NCBI GenBank assembly: GCA_045106935.1
Contig: JBGCFN010000005.1
Location: 37,605 to 101,604 of the forward strand
Reading direction: 5' to 3'
Length of the DNA stretch: 64,000 nucleotides
From: UBA1858 sp045106935
Lineage (GTDB): Bacteria > Pseudomonadota > Gammaproteobacteria > UBA4575
Position 1 is the first letter of the stretch; every line of letters begins with the position of its first letter. Positions 9,057-18,128 of the stretch are shown here, one piece after another. The notes beneath the pieces are model-generated. The model was not told where the DNA came from, did no database searches, and saw only the letters and a program-made list of their open reading frames with translations. The position numbers and the translations under genes are program-made.

Positions 9057-10673
9057 ATGAAACTTAAATTTAGTACAAGTGGATTGTTGCTACTCGCGTT
9101 GGGCCTATCTTTTAGCTCAGTGCAAGCAAGTGACAGCTACGATTGTGATTATGATTTGCGTGATGGAGCGTTTTTCTACAACGCAAATAACCCAGCCACC
9201 GACGGTAATGGAAATGCACAGCAAAATGAGCTGCTCGTATTCCTTCGAAACGCTGACGGTACCCTAGATCCTAATATTCAAACGCATCGTGTTAATTCTG
9301 GTGGTTATGGTAACCAAGCAGGTATTGTGACTTCTGGTCAAAATGCTGTTTACCACACAGGTGAAGGTGATGATCAATACGTGTTTATGATCAATGCTGG
9401 ATTCAATCCTGTGGCAAAACCAAGACGCCTTGGTTATGGCAAGCACTGGAATAAAAAACGACTTGATAGAAACGGTAGTGTTTCAGCATTTAAAGTCAAC
9501 AAGTGTGATGTTGTTAGAACAAGTGTTCGATCAACTCGTGGTCAAGAGCCTCGTGCAGTCACTCGTCATGGAAACTTAGTCTATGTCGTGAATGCTGGTT
9601 CTGGTGAAGTTGAGTTCAACGGATGCCCAGGCTTACCTGAAGGATTTTTACCTCCAACAGGACAAGTTTGTGGAGAACGTGCAGAAATTTCAGAAGATAA
9701 TAAAGATCCACAAAGTATCACTGGCTATAGATTCAGAAATGGTAAATTACGCTATATCCGTGGTTCTAATATAAACTCAGCTGATGCTGATGGTGATCCA
9801 GTACAGCTTTCATTCATCAATGAAGGTCGTCAACTTCTAGTCGCTAACCGTAATACTTTCTTTGCGTTAGGTGATGGAACTGAGGCTGATGAAATTGAAG
9901 TTCACAATATCGACAAAAGAGGTCGTCCAAGTTACCCAGTTGTTAGTACAACCACTGGTAATGATAACTTTGGTTTCTCTGTCTATCCACGTGATGGTGA
10001 TGACTACAATGATTGCGTCATGATGACTCATGGTAGTTTCCAACAACGTGATCAAGGTGGTGCGTCAGTATTCACTATTAATAAACGTGCTGAAAAAGTA
10101 CGTATCATTCCAAATAAGGCTGATGGCGGATCTGACACGTGTTGGACTGCGATTTCTGCAAAGACAAACACGCTATACACATCAGCGTTTTTTGATTCAG
10201 AAATTTCTATTCGTGGAATCAATCCTGAAACATGTAACCTAACTGATGGTGGACCACCAGTCGTTGTTGTTGATGGTGTACCACAATTCACAGGACCATT
10301 AGCAAACATCAGACATAGAGTGTCTAGCTCTGGTGCTAATTTTGATGGCACACCTCGTGGTGATGACATCTCACTTAGAACTGACCAAAGAGACTTCTTG
10401 TATGAAGCAGGTGGACTTGATCTTGCTGTATCTAAAGCAGGTGAGGAAGAGTACTTGTATGCGATTTGGGCACCTGTGCCTTTCTACGTAGATCGTGATG
10501 GTGATGGAAACTTCTTGTACCCGAATACAACTCAAATCACAGTATTCCGTGTTATTCAGGACTGTGATGGTGTTGATTCAATGTACGAAGATGGTTGCCG
10601 TCCAGGTGATCTGGAGTTAGTACAGCGTGTACCTGGTTTACCAGGAAGTGGTTACGGAGCTGCGGCTCAGTAA
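9057..10673 (+). CDS. Secreted propeller-like protein, function unknown
   Basis: Preceded by a strong ribosome site (GGGAGGAG). A Sec signal peptide runs to about residue 24 (LLLALGLSFSSVQAS). The mature part has repeated strand patterns such as NLVYVVNAGSGEVE, RQLLVANRNTFFAL and EEYLYAIWAPVPF, resembling YVTN/lactonase-type beta-propellers, with calcium-type acidic loops (DADGDP, DRDGDGN) and several cysteines. No catalytic residues are recognised. It sits between the ANTAR regulator and a di-haem oxidoreductase gene, and may be an extracytoplasmic partner of that enzyme. Exact family not identified. Confidence 0.6.
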   Translation: MKLKFSTSGLLLLALGLSFSSVQASDSYDCDYDLRDGAFFYNANNPATDGNGNAQQNELLVFLRNADGTLDPNIQTHRVNSGGYGNQAGIVTSGQNAVYHTGEGDDQYVFMINAGFNPVAKPRRLGYGKHWNKKRLDRNGSVSAFKVNKCDVVRTSVRSTRGQEPRAVTRHGNLVYVVNAGSGEVEFNGCPGLPEGFLPPTGQVCGERAEISEDNKDPQSITGYRFRNGKLRYIRGSNINSADADGDPVQLSFINEGRQLLVANRNTFFALGDGTEADEIEVHNIDKRGRPSYPVVSTTTGNDNFGFSVYPRDGDDYNDCVMMTHGSFQQRDQGGASVFTINKRAEKVRIIPNKADGGSDTCWTAISAKTNTLYTSAFFDSEISIRGINPETCNLTDGGPPVVVVDGVPQFTGPLANIRHRVSSSGANFDGTPRGDDISLRTDQRDFLYEAGGLDLAVSKAGEEEYLYAIWAPVPFYVDRDGDGNFLYPNTTQITVFRVIQDCDGVDSMYEDGCRPGDLELVQRVPGLPGSGYGAAAQ

Positions 10674-10911
10674 GTCACTGTTAAAGTATACTTTTTAAGC
10701 TATACTGATGGATAATCGCAGGCAGATAAAGAACACATCTACCTGCGGTTCTCTTCAAAATTTTGTCAGTGTTTTTTTATTAATAGAGCGCCAAAACCAT
10801 TCGCACTCTAGAAAGAACGACTGACAAATCCTCGGCTGTTAATCTTTTTCTTTGCCTAATCAACGCATGGAGAAGAAACGTTTAGCCAATTTTAAAATTG
10901 GGAGATATAAA
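10674..10911 (+). promoter_or_regulatory. Structured intergenic leader before the di-haem oxidoreductase
   Basis: Two pairings are visible. An 11-bp stem with one mismatch joins CGCAGGCAGAT (10717-10727) to ATCTACCTGCG (10737-10747). A 9-bp stem joins TTTGTCAGT (10762-10770) to ACTGACAAA (10820-10828), enclosing 49 nt that holds a further TAGAG/CTCTA pairing. The sequence ACATCTAC in the first stem resembles AACATCTAC in the leader before 9057. No convincing promoter was found, so this may be an RNA control element or a processing site within one transcript. Confidence 0.4.
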
Positions 10912-12594
10912 GTGAAACAGCACTTTACTAGTAAAAAGCAACCAAACTGGTTGGTATTAGCCCTAAGCGCGACACTAGTTGGCGCATCATCATTTGCATC
11001 AGCAAGTGATCCAGGTGCAGATATTGACTATTCACATTTAACACCACAACTCATTAAAGAGACTGACGGAACTGCGTTTAGCTCAGACTTTTTTAATCGA
11101 AATGGTAATGGTCCGGCATTAGATGCAAACATCACTGAAGATGATTTCAGTAAATTAAGCTTGACTGAAATTCGTCAAATCGGTGTGCGTATGTATACCA
11201 CGCCTTTCCGTCGTGCTGATGGATATGGTGACGGTCCTGGTATTAATACCGCTATCCTAGATGACGGAACACCAGCGCTTAACATTCCTGATCTAGGCCC
11301 TACAGGACGCCCAACCTTACAAGGTAACGGCACATGGTTACGAATGAACGGTTTAGATTCGCAAACATGTTTAGAGTGTCATGGTGTTGTTGATAACTCT
11401 GTTGTTCCTGCGCAGTTAGGTGTCGGTGGTCAAGCCGGTATTGGTGGTTCACCATTCTTCAGATCAAAAACTGCTGATATAGATGACTCAGGTAATCAGT
11501 CATTTGGTGGTGGTGATCTTACAGGTGCAGGCATCGGTGATGCGATTGGTATTGCAGCATTTGACGGACGTTCAATTAACCCGCCAGCCAACTTCGGTTT
11601 AGGTGGTGTTGAGTTAGTTGGTCAAGAAATCACTGAGCGTTTACAAAAAATTCGTGAACGTGCTGGTGGTACTTGTGAAGAAGGTGGTAGAGATGTGAAG
11701 CTAAGAGCGAAAGGCATCGACTTCGGAACTAACTGTAACCCTGAAGGTGTGGATGGCGACTTAGAAATTCGTCCATTTGGCCGTAAAGGTGAATTTGCGA
11801 CTGTTCGTGGGTTTGATGAAGGTGCGTTAGCATTCCATCAAGGTATGCAAGATGCAACAATCTTTGAAGGTGATGCTGATGGTGATGGTGTCTCAGATGA
11901 GATTACTAGTGCGCAAGCACGTGCATTCCACGTATTCATGACAACACAAGAGCGTCCAGTTCAGAAGAAGCGAACAAGACAAGCTCGTCGTGGCTTTAGA
12001 TTGTTTAATGACGTGGGTTGTGCAGGATGTCATGTTCCATTCTTAGATACTGAATCTCCAGTACTAGAATATACTGACCCAGAAAGCGAAGAAGTTTACT
12101 TCAGTGCGGATCTTTCCAAAGGTGTATCAAACTTTGAGAAAAATCGTTGGGGTGGTATTCGTGTTCGTGCACACTCAGATTACAAGCGTCACAACATGGG
12201 CTACCGTTTGAAAGAAACAGCTCATTTCTTAAACGATCCTGAAGGCGAAAATGCATGTCAAGATGAAGTGGCTGGATCAGAAATCGACAACTGTAACTTT
12301 ATTACAATGAAGTTATGGGGTGTTGCTGACTCTGCACCGTACTTGCATGATGGTCGTGCGTTATCATTATTTGAAGCCGTAGCTTTACACGGTGGAGAAG
12401 CGCAAGATGTTCGTGATCGTTTCTTGAAACTTGGCAAAAATGGACAAAATGCAATCTTTGCTTACTTGGGAACACTGAAGCATCCTGAAGATCCAAACCA
12501 GGATGTAGCTAACCAAGTTCAGTTAGATCCAATTGCAAGAAGCCAGGATCAACGTCCTATACCTAGAAGAAAGTACGATTACTATAAGCACTAA
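10912..12594 (+). CDS. Di-haem oxidoreductase, putative peroxidase (DUF1111/DHOR family)
   Basis: I chose the GTG at 10912, which follows GGGAG (10900-10904) and gives a compact signal peptide (NWLVLALSATLVGASSFASA). A frame extension to a TTG at 10852 would add 20 residues with no ribosome site. Numbered from 10912, two CXXCH haem motifs occur: CLECH at 153-157 and CAGCH at 370-374. The family stretches RKGEFATVRGFDEGALAFHQGMQ and KLWGVADSAPYLHDGRALSLFEAVALHGGEA are clear. A calcium-type loop (DADGDGVSD) lies between the haems. It is a periplasmic redox enzyme with unknown substrate, and the transcript ends at a strong terminator. Confidence 0.85.
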   Translation: MKQHFTSKKQPNWLVLALSATLVGASSFASASDPGADIDYSHLTPQLIKETDGTAFSSDFFNRNGNGPALDANITEDDFSKLSLTEIRQIGVRMYTTPFRRADGYGDGPGINTAILDDGTPALNIPDLGPTGRPTLQGNGTWLRMNGLDSQTCLECHGVVDNSVVPAQLGVGGQAGIGGSPFFRSKTADIDDSGNQSFGGGDLTGAGIGDAIGIAAFDGRSINPPANFGLGGVELVGQEITERLQKIRERAGGTCEEGGRDVKLRAKGIDFGTNCNPEGVDGDLEIRPFGRKGEFATVRGFDEGALAFHQGMQDATIFEGDADGDGVSDEITSAQARAFHVFMTTQERPVQKKRTRQARRGFRLFNDVGCAGCHVPFLDTESPVLEYTDPESEEVYFSADLSKGVSNFEKNRWGGIRVRAHSDYKRHNMGYRLKETAHFLNDPEGENACQDEVAGSEIDNCNFITMKLWGVADSAPYLHDGRALSLFEAVALHGGEAQDVRDRFLKLGKNGQNAIFAYLGTLKHPEDPNQDVANQVQLDPIARSQDQRPIPRRKYDYYKH

Positions 12595-12618
12595 AAGCTA
12601 ATAGTAATAAGTTAGATC

Positions 12619-12657
12619 AAAGCCGAGAAGCTAGTATTATTTCTCGGCTTTTTTTTT
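12619..12657 (+). terminator. Strong intrinsic terminator
   Basis: A perfect 11-bp stem, AAAGCCGAGAA (12619-12629) with TTCTCGGCTTT (12641-12651), with an 11-nt loop and an uninterrupted T run to 12657. It closes the propeller / di-haem transcription unit. Confidence 0.93.
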
Positions 12658-12682
12658 ATAAAATAGTTTATAATGATCAATA

Positions 12683-13360
12683 ATGAAAAAAAATATTTAT
12701 ATAGTCAGTGCGTTAATATTGATTGTAGCTGCGATAGCTAGTTTTTACGCTTATACCCACCACTGTAAACATCAGCTGCGTGAAGTTGACCGCTATGCAT
12801 TACCCACCGTTGTATCATTCATGAAAGCATTGAGTGATTGGGAACTAGAAAAGCTCAGACCTTACTTATCAGATGAATATATTAACGCGATATCAGAAGA
12901 AGAATGGGCGTCTGTGTTAGAAGAACTATCTGTGTTAGGTGAATTGAAATCATTTGCGCGACCTAACTTTGTCTCTCACACACCGTATTTGAGATATAAA
13001 TTATGGCCTTCTGCGGTTGACATGTATTCCGTTGCCAGTGAATTTGAAAACGATAATGCGGTTGTTAGAATATTTTTTGATAACAACTGTGCAAAATTAA
13101 AAATCAGTTCATTTGTTGTGACATCAAAATCAATCGTAACAACCCCAGATTATTTAGAAGAAATAGAAAACGACAGCAAAGAAGATGAAATATTAGATAA
13201 TTTGAATGAAGACGAGTTGGATGAAGATTTAGATTCGCTATATGAGCAAAATCAAAAAGAGACGCCTATCGATGAGCTCGAAGAAAATGTCAGTAGCGAG
13301 ATCAAAGAAAAAGTAACTGAGAAAAAAACTAAACAGCATGGAAAGGCATATAGGTATTAA
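12683..13360 (+). CDS. Membrane-anchored protein with acidic tail, unknown function
   Basis: 225 residues with an N-terminal signal anchor at about 5-24 (IVSALILIVAAIASFYA). A globular region of about 130 residues follows (KALSDWELEKLRPYLSDEYI suggests an NTF2-like or stress-domain helix pattern, unproven). Then comes a long Glu/Asp/Lys-rich, probably disordered or coiled C-terminus. Not recognised. It lies just after a terminator and 3 bp before a lipoprotein gene, so those two are probably co-transcribed. Confidence 0.6.
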   Translation: MKKNIYIVSALILIVAAIASFYAYTHHCKHQLREVDRYALPTVVSFMKALSDWELEKLRPYLSDEYINAISEEEWASVLEELSVLGELKSFARPNFVSHTPYLRYKLWPSAVDMYSVASEFENDNAVVRIFFDNNCAKLKISSFVVTSKSIVTTPDYLEEIENDSKEDEILDNLNEDELDEDLDSLYEQNQKETPIDELEENVSSEIKEKVTEKKTKQHGKAYRY

Positions 13361-13363
13361 GCA

Positions 13364-13720
13364 ATGATCAGAATGTTTAAAATTATCATTAACCATAAGA
13401 TATTGCTGATGATGCTTTTGATTTTGGTGTCAGGGTGCCATGATTCTGGCGAACCATGGCGAATTACGGTTGGCTTAGATAAACCGAAAAAATTGGTATT
13501 TATAGATGGTGATGAAGCACGTGAAGTACGGGTCTGTCTAGATAAGCAAGGTGGATCAGGATACCCAACACGAGTGGTAGCTAGATTTGATGACAAAAAA
13601 TACACGCCAATGTTACCTGGCCAATGTATGTTTTTTGTGGGTAAACATGTGTCAGTATCTTTTCCTAATCCATCATCAGGAAAATTTGCTGAAGGTACCT
13701 ATACTATAATTCAAAAATAA
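13364..13720 (+). CDS. Small lipoprotein, unknown function
   Basis: 118 residues. A hydrophobic segment ends in the lipobox LVSGC (Cys near residue 26), so the mature protein should be lipid-anchored. The remaining roughly 90 residues look beta-rich (Ig-like strand pattern, VRVCLDKQGGSGYPTRVVARF) with two cysteines that could pair. No family recognised. Its neighbours suggest it is encoded with the anchored protein upstream and possibly with the sensor kinase downstream (46-bp gap). Confidence 0.6.
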   Translation: MIRMFKIIINHKILLMMLLILVSGCHDSGEPWRITVGLDKPKKLVFIDGDEAREVRVCLDKQGGSGYPTRVVARFDDKKYTPMLPGQCMFFVGKHVSVSFPNPSSGKFAEGTYTIIQK

Positions 13721-13766
13721 TGTTGTTCTAATTTAAGAAACAAGTGTTATTCAGGAGAGGATAGAG

Positions 13767-15914
13767 GTGCAAGCCGCAACACTACTAGTCTCCAATAAAA
13801 ACAGTTATCAATCATATCTAGCTGCAATGATTGTATTGGCACTGGCGTGCCATTTTGCAGTCTTAATCAGTGCGCAATTCACATTCATTTCAATTCATGT
13901 TTCATTATTCGATATAGCCACAGGTGTGGCTGTTGGTGGCTTAGTAGTTTATGGATTAAAATATTGGCCAGCTGTTTTTCTTGGTGTGGCATCAGGTCTC
14001 ATGCTGCAAGAAGAATCATTGCTATTGGCGTGTGCAATTGCTTCAGGTATAACACTGGAAGCAGTACTGGCTGGGTATTTTTTGCGAATATACTTACACC
14101 AACACTATAGCTTGGACTATATTCCAGAATTATTAAGCTATTTCCTAATTACAGGAATAGTGGCAATTATAGTTGGTGCTACTTATATTAGTTTAGTGTT
14201 AATGCTGTTTTATAATATTACATTCAACGATATTGGCTTTATATGGTTGAATGCAAGTTTGGGTAAAGTGACTGGCGTGGCTGTCATTGCACCATTTGTG
14301 ATGGTGTGGAGCCAAAAGTTTACTGATACTTTGTCATGGAAAAAAATTATCGAATTACTCTGTCTCTATACAATATTGATTGTATGTGGTGGCATCATAT
14401 TTTTTGGTTGGTTCGATTCAAGTATTAAAGGCTATTCTCGCTATCCGCTTGCTTATTTGTTTTTTCCTATACTTGCCTGGGCAGCGTTTAGGTTCGGTCA
14501 GCGTGTATCCACAGCGAGTACGATCATTATTACTACATTTGCTTTGTGGAGTTTGGCTAATTACTTGGGGCCATTTTCAAGGGACTCAATATATGAAAGT
14601 CATTTTTTAACGTGGTTGTGTATTAATGTTGCCTCAATATTGTCAATGATACTCGCTGCAGATATTACGCAATGTAAAAAGGTCCGGATTGCACTACAGA
14701 CGAGTGATGAACGTCTTGCATTAGCGACAAGTGGATCTCAAGATGGATTATGGGACTGGATGGATGTGACTAACGATAAGATGTGGTGGTCACCTAATTT
14801 TCATGAATTGATAGATTATAAAGAAGATGAAATCGAATCTTCACATACACAGCTGACTAATATAATGCATCCGGATGATCGAGAGATGCATTTCAAAGCA
14901 CTTGAAGCACATCTCAATAATAATCAACCTTACAATATTGATTATAGAATTCAAACAAAATCTCAAGGTTATCGCTGGTTTCATGCAAAAGCTGAAGTCA
15001 CTTATGATGAAAAGACCACTTCAAGAAGAATGGCTGGTTCTATTATTGATATCGATGATCGAAAAATTGCTCAAAATGAGATTGTCTCATTAAATAAGAA
15101 TCTTGAAAAACGTGTGCAAACTCGAACTAATGAACTTCAAGAAATTAACGATAATCTTCACTGTGAAATTGAAGAAAGAATTAAAGCAGAGCAAGAGATT
15201 GTAAAATTGCAAAATGATCTGATTCGTATGAGTCGAGTGTCAACGATGGGTGAAATGGCGTCTGCGCTTGCTCATGAATTACATCAACCACTAATGGCAA
15301 TTGTCAATTATTCTCAATCTGCTTTGTTAGATTTATCGGAGTCAAAAAAACAAAATACTAATGCAATCGATGATGTAAAAATAATCTCTCAGCAAGCTCT
15401 GCGAGGAGGAGAAATCATTCGCAGAATGAAAGAGTTTGCTATACGCGGTGAAGTATCAAAAGAGCGCGTTGATTTGAATGAATTGATTGATGAGTTAAGG
15501 CCGCTATTTGATATCGAGGTCGCAGAAAATAACATTGACTTGACGATTAAGTTGTTTGCAGATGAACTTATTGTATTAGTTAACCATGTTCAAATGCAGC
15601 AAGTTGTTAGTAATCTTGTGCGAAATAGTATTGAAGCGATGAAAAATAATACTGGAAGAAAAGTGTTATTAATCAAATTATATAGATTAAATGATGAGTT
15701 TGCTGCGATTGAAATTATTGATAATGGATGCGGTATTAATTCTGATATTAAAAATAAAATGTATGATTCATTCTACACAACTAAATCTACCGGTTTAGGC
15801 TTAGGTTTGTCGATAAGTGAAAAAATTGTAAAAGCGCATCATGGTCAATTAACATTATTTGATAATACTCGTGGGGCAACGGCACGTGTGTGCCTAAAAT
15901 TGATTCATGAATAA
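13767..15914 (+). CDS. MASE1-PAS sensor histidine kinase
   Basis: GTG start after CAGGAGAGG (13752-13760). Residues 1-310 carry eight or so membrane helices of MASE1 type. A PAS_3-like domain follows at about 325-435 (MWWSPNFHELIDYKEDEI, YRWFHAKAEVTYDE), then a coiled coil. HisKA has the phospho-His at residue 503 (MASALAHELHQPLMAIVNYSQ). The ATPase domain has an N-box (LVRNSIEAM), DNGCGI and GLGLGLSISEKIV. The FixL/TodS-like H-box fits the receiver protein whose gene overlaps the end by 8 bp. The signal for the MASE1 domain is not known. Confidence 0.9.
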   Translation: MQAATLLVSNKNSYQSYLAAMIVLALACHFAVLISAQFTFISIHVSLFDIATGVAVGGLVVYGLKYWPAVFLGVASGLMLQEESLLLACAIASGITLEAVLAGYFLRIYLHQHYSLDYIPELLSYFLITGIVAIIVGATYISLVLMLFYNITFNDIGFIWLNASLGKVTGVAVIAPFVMVWSQKFTDTLSWKKIIELLCLYTILIVCGGIIFFGWFDSSIKGYSRYPLAYLFFPILAWAAFRFGQRVSTASTIIITTFALWSLANYLGPFSRDSIYESHFLTWLCINVASILSMILAADITQCKKVRIALQTSDERLALATSGSQDGLWDWMDVTNDKMWWSPNFHELIDYKEDEIESSHTQLTNIMHPDDREMHFKALEAHLNNNQPYNIDYRIQTKSQGYRWFHAKAEVTYDEKTTSRRMAGSIIDIDDRKIAQNEIVSLNKNLEKRVQTRTNELQEINDNLHCEIEERIKAEQEIVKLQNDLIRMSRVSTMGEMASALAHELHQPLMAIVNYSQSALLDLSESKKQNTNAIDDVKIISQQALRGGEIIRRMKEFAIRGEVSKERVDLNELIDELRPLFDIEVAENNIDLTIKLFADELIVLVNHVQMQQVVSNLVRNSIEAMKNNTGRKVLLIKLYRLNDEFAAIEIIDNGCGINSDIKNKMYDSFYTTKSTGLGLGLSISEKIVKAHHGQLTLFDNTRGATARVCLKLIHE

Positions 15915-16266
15915 TGAAATAAATTACCAAAATCATATTCATCTTGTTGATGATGATAGGGTTGTTGCTCATTCATTAACTAGAATATTAAATAAACATG
16001 GCTATCATGTTGAGGTGTTTAATTCGGCTGAGCAGTACTTGGAAATGTTAGATGATGACTATGATGGCTATCTTCTACTTGATTATAAAATGAGCGGTAT
16101 GTCAGGGTTGGATCTACAAGAACAATTATTACAAAAAAATGTGAATCCAAGAATTATATTTATTACAGCGATGGGCGAGCAAATTGAACAACGCGCATTA
16201 AAAAATGGAGCGCTGAGAGTCTTTGATAAACCATTTGATCTGAATGAACTGATAGAAATTCTTTGA
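15907..16266 (+). CDS. Receiver-only response regulator (FixJ-type receiver, no output domain)
   Basis: 119 residues comprise only a receiver: acidic pocket DDD near 15-17, phospho-acceptor Asp59 (LLLDYKMSG), Thr in FITA, and KPFD switch lysine. The receiver is of the FixJ/TtrR kind, which normally continues into a LuxR helix-turn-helix. Here a TGA ends it right after the last receiver helix, and I found no helix-turn-helix sequence in the 220 bp downstream. The overlap with the kinase gene indicates coupled translation. It may act by protein contact or feed a phosphorelay. Confidence 0.88.
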   Translation: MNNEINYQNHIHLVDDDRVVAHSLTRILNKHGYHVEVFNSAEQYLEMLDDDYDGYLLLDYKMSGMSGLDLQEQLLQKNVNPRIIFITAMGEQIEQRALKNGALRVFDKPFDLNELIEIL

Positions 16267-16486
16267 TTAAAAGCCTACATCTTTGCTATGAAATTCAATG
16301 GCTTGTATTCATTAATTATGCTGATGCTAATCAAGGCGAGTTGAATCTTATTCTGTTGTAAACTCTAACTCATCCATTACCAAAATCTATCAAAATAGTT
16401 TTATATATCATATATACCCTAAAGCTATTAAAGTAACGTTTTTAATATATTCAATATTATCCAAAATTAATTAACTGGATGAAATT

Positions 16487-18112
16487 TTGACAGACGATAT
16501 CGATTTTCCCACAGGGTTTAAAGTGCTAAACAGTGCTTCATTAAATAAAGGTACTGCTTTTACCACTGAAGAGCGTGATAAATATAAGTTGCATGGTTTA
16601 TTACCGCCAACTATTAATTCACCTGAAGCTCAATTAGATCGTGCTTTGCAAAACATGCGACGTAAATACTACGATATTGAGCGATATGTTTTTTTGAAAT
16701 CACTTCAAGGTAGAAATGAACGTCTTTTCTACCAATTAGTCATGAACAATATTGAAGAAGTTATGCCGCTTATTTACACGCCTACTGTCGGTCAAGCGTG
16801 TAAAGAGTTTGGTCGTTTGTTTAGGCGTCCAAGAGGCATGTATCTTTCTTTGCATGAAAAAGGCCGAATAAAGCAAGTGATGGAAAATTGGCCATACAAA
16901 GATATTCGAGTCATTGTAGTGACAGATGGTGAACGTATTCTAGGTCTAGGAGACCTGGGTGCAAATGGAATGGGTATTTCTATTGGCAAGCTCGCTTTAT
17001 ATGTTGCATGCGCCGGTATTCATCCGTCTCAATGTTTACCAGTTATGTTGGATGTTGGCACAAATAATGAAGAGTATCTAAATGATGATCTTTATCTTGG
17101 AATACATCAAAAGCGCAGCACAGGTGATGAGTATTATGATTTCGTTGATGAATTTATTCAGGTCTCAAGGCAGCTTTATCCAAATGTGCTTATACAATTT
17201 GAGGATTTTTTAACGCCGCGTGCTTATTCATTAATGAATAAATATAAGCATAAAACTTTATGCTTTAATGATGATATTCAAGGAACAGCAGGTGTTGCCT
17301 TAGCAGGTGTATATGCAAGTACACGTATTTCTAAAGTTTCATTTTCTGATTTACGCATACTATTTTTAGGTGCAGGGTCAGCCGCAACTGGAATTGCTGA
17401 TTTAATTTGTTATGCATTGCAAAAAGAAGGCTTAACTGAGTTACAAGCGAGGCAACGACTGTGGTTTATTGATAGAGCCGGACTTTTAGTCAATGGTCGA
17501 GATAATATCAGCGAGCATAATTTGCCATATTTACAGAATCAAGCCGAGCAATCATTTTCAGAAGCGATTGAGAACTTTAAACCTCATGTATTAATCGGTG
17601 CAACAGGTTCACCAGGCTCGTTTTCCCAAGAAATAATTGAGCAGATGAGTCGAATTAATGCTCGGCCTGCAATTTTTGCTTTATCCAATCCTACTTCGCA
17701 TGCAGAGTGTACTGCAGAACAGGCTTATCAATGGTCAAATGGCAATGCAATATTTTCAAGTGGAAGTCCGTTCGATATGGTGGAGTATAAAGAGAAGACT
17801 CTTAAGCCAGGACAGGGAAATAATGCCTATATATTCCCAGGAATTGGTCTAGGAGTAGTTGCTTGTCAAGCAAAGTTAATTGATGATGATATGTTCTTAG
17901 TGGCAGCAAGAGAATTGGCTGCACAAGTGAGTGAATCTGATTTGAGCTCTGGTGCATTGTATCCCCCATTAAATAATATTCGTGAGATATCATCCAATAT
18001 TGCTGAAGCTGTTATAAATTATGCATATGATAACGATTTAGCAACATTGCAGCCTAAGCCTGATAATATTAAAAAGTTTTTATCAGATTATATGTATGAT
18101 CCTACCTATTAA
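16487..18112 (+). CDS. maeA: NAD-dependent malic enzyme
   Basis: Oxidative decarboxylation of malate to pyruvate. At 541 residues it is near the usual size of the large NAD-type enzymes (E. coli SfcA/MaeA). Motifs: YTPTVGQACKEFGRLFR and VTDGERILGLGDLGANGMGI in the catalytic N-domain, metal-site FEDF and CFNDDIQGTAGVALAG, and the dinucleotide fold LRILFLGAGSAATGIADL. The start is a TTG with a weak ribosome site; no better start is near. The 220-bp gap upstream holds no gene and is AT-rich. Confidence 0.95.
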   Translation: MTDDIDFPTGFKVLNSASLNKGTAFTTEERDKYKLHGLLPPTINSPEAQLDRALQNMRRKYYDIERYVFLKSLQGRNERLFYQLVMNNIEEVMPLIYTPTVGQACKEFGRLFRRPRGMYLSLHEKGRIKQVMENWPYKDIRVIVVTDGERILGLGDLGANGMGISIGKLALYVACAGIHPSQCLPVMLDVGTNNEEYLNDDLYLGIHQKRSTGDEYYDFVDEFIQVSRQLYPNVLIQFEDFLTPRAYSLMNKYKHKTLCFNDDIQGTAGVALAGVYASTRISKVSFSDLRILFLGAGSAATGIADLICYALQKEGLTELQARQRLWFIDRAGLLVNGRDNISEHNLPYLQNQAEQSFSEAIENFKPHVLIGATGSPGSFSQEIIEQMSRINARPAIFALSNPTSHAECTAEQAYQWSNGNAIFSSGSPFDMVEYKEKTLKPGQGNNAYIFPGIGLGVVACQAKLIDDDMFLVAARELAAQVSESDLSSGALYPPLNNIREISSNIAEAVINYAYDNDLATLQPKPDNIKKFLSDYMYDPTY

Positions 18113-18128
18113 AATCTGGTCTTGAGTT

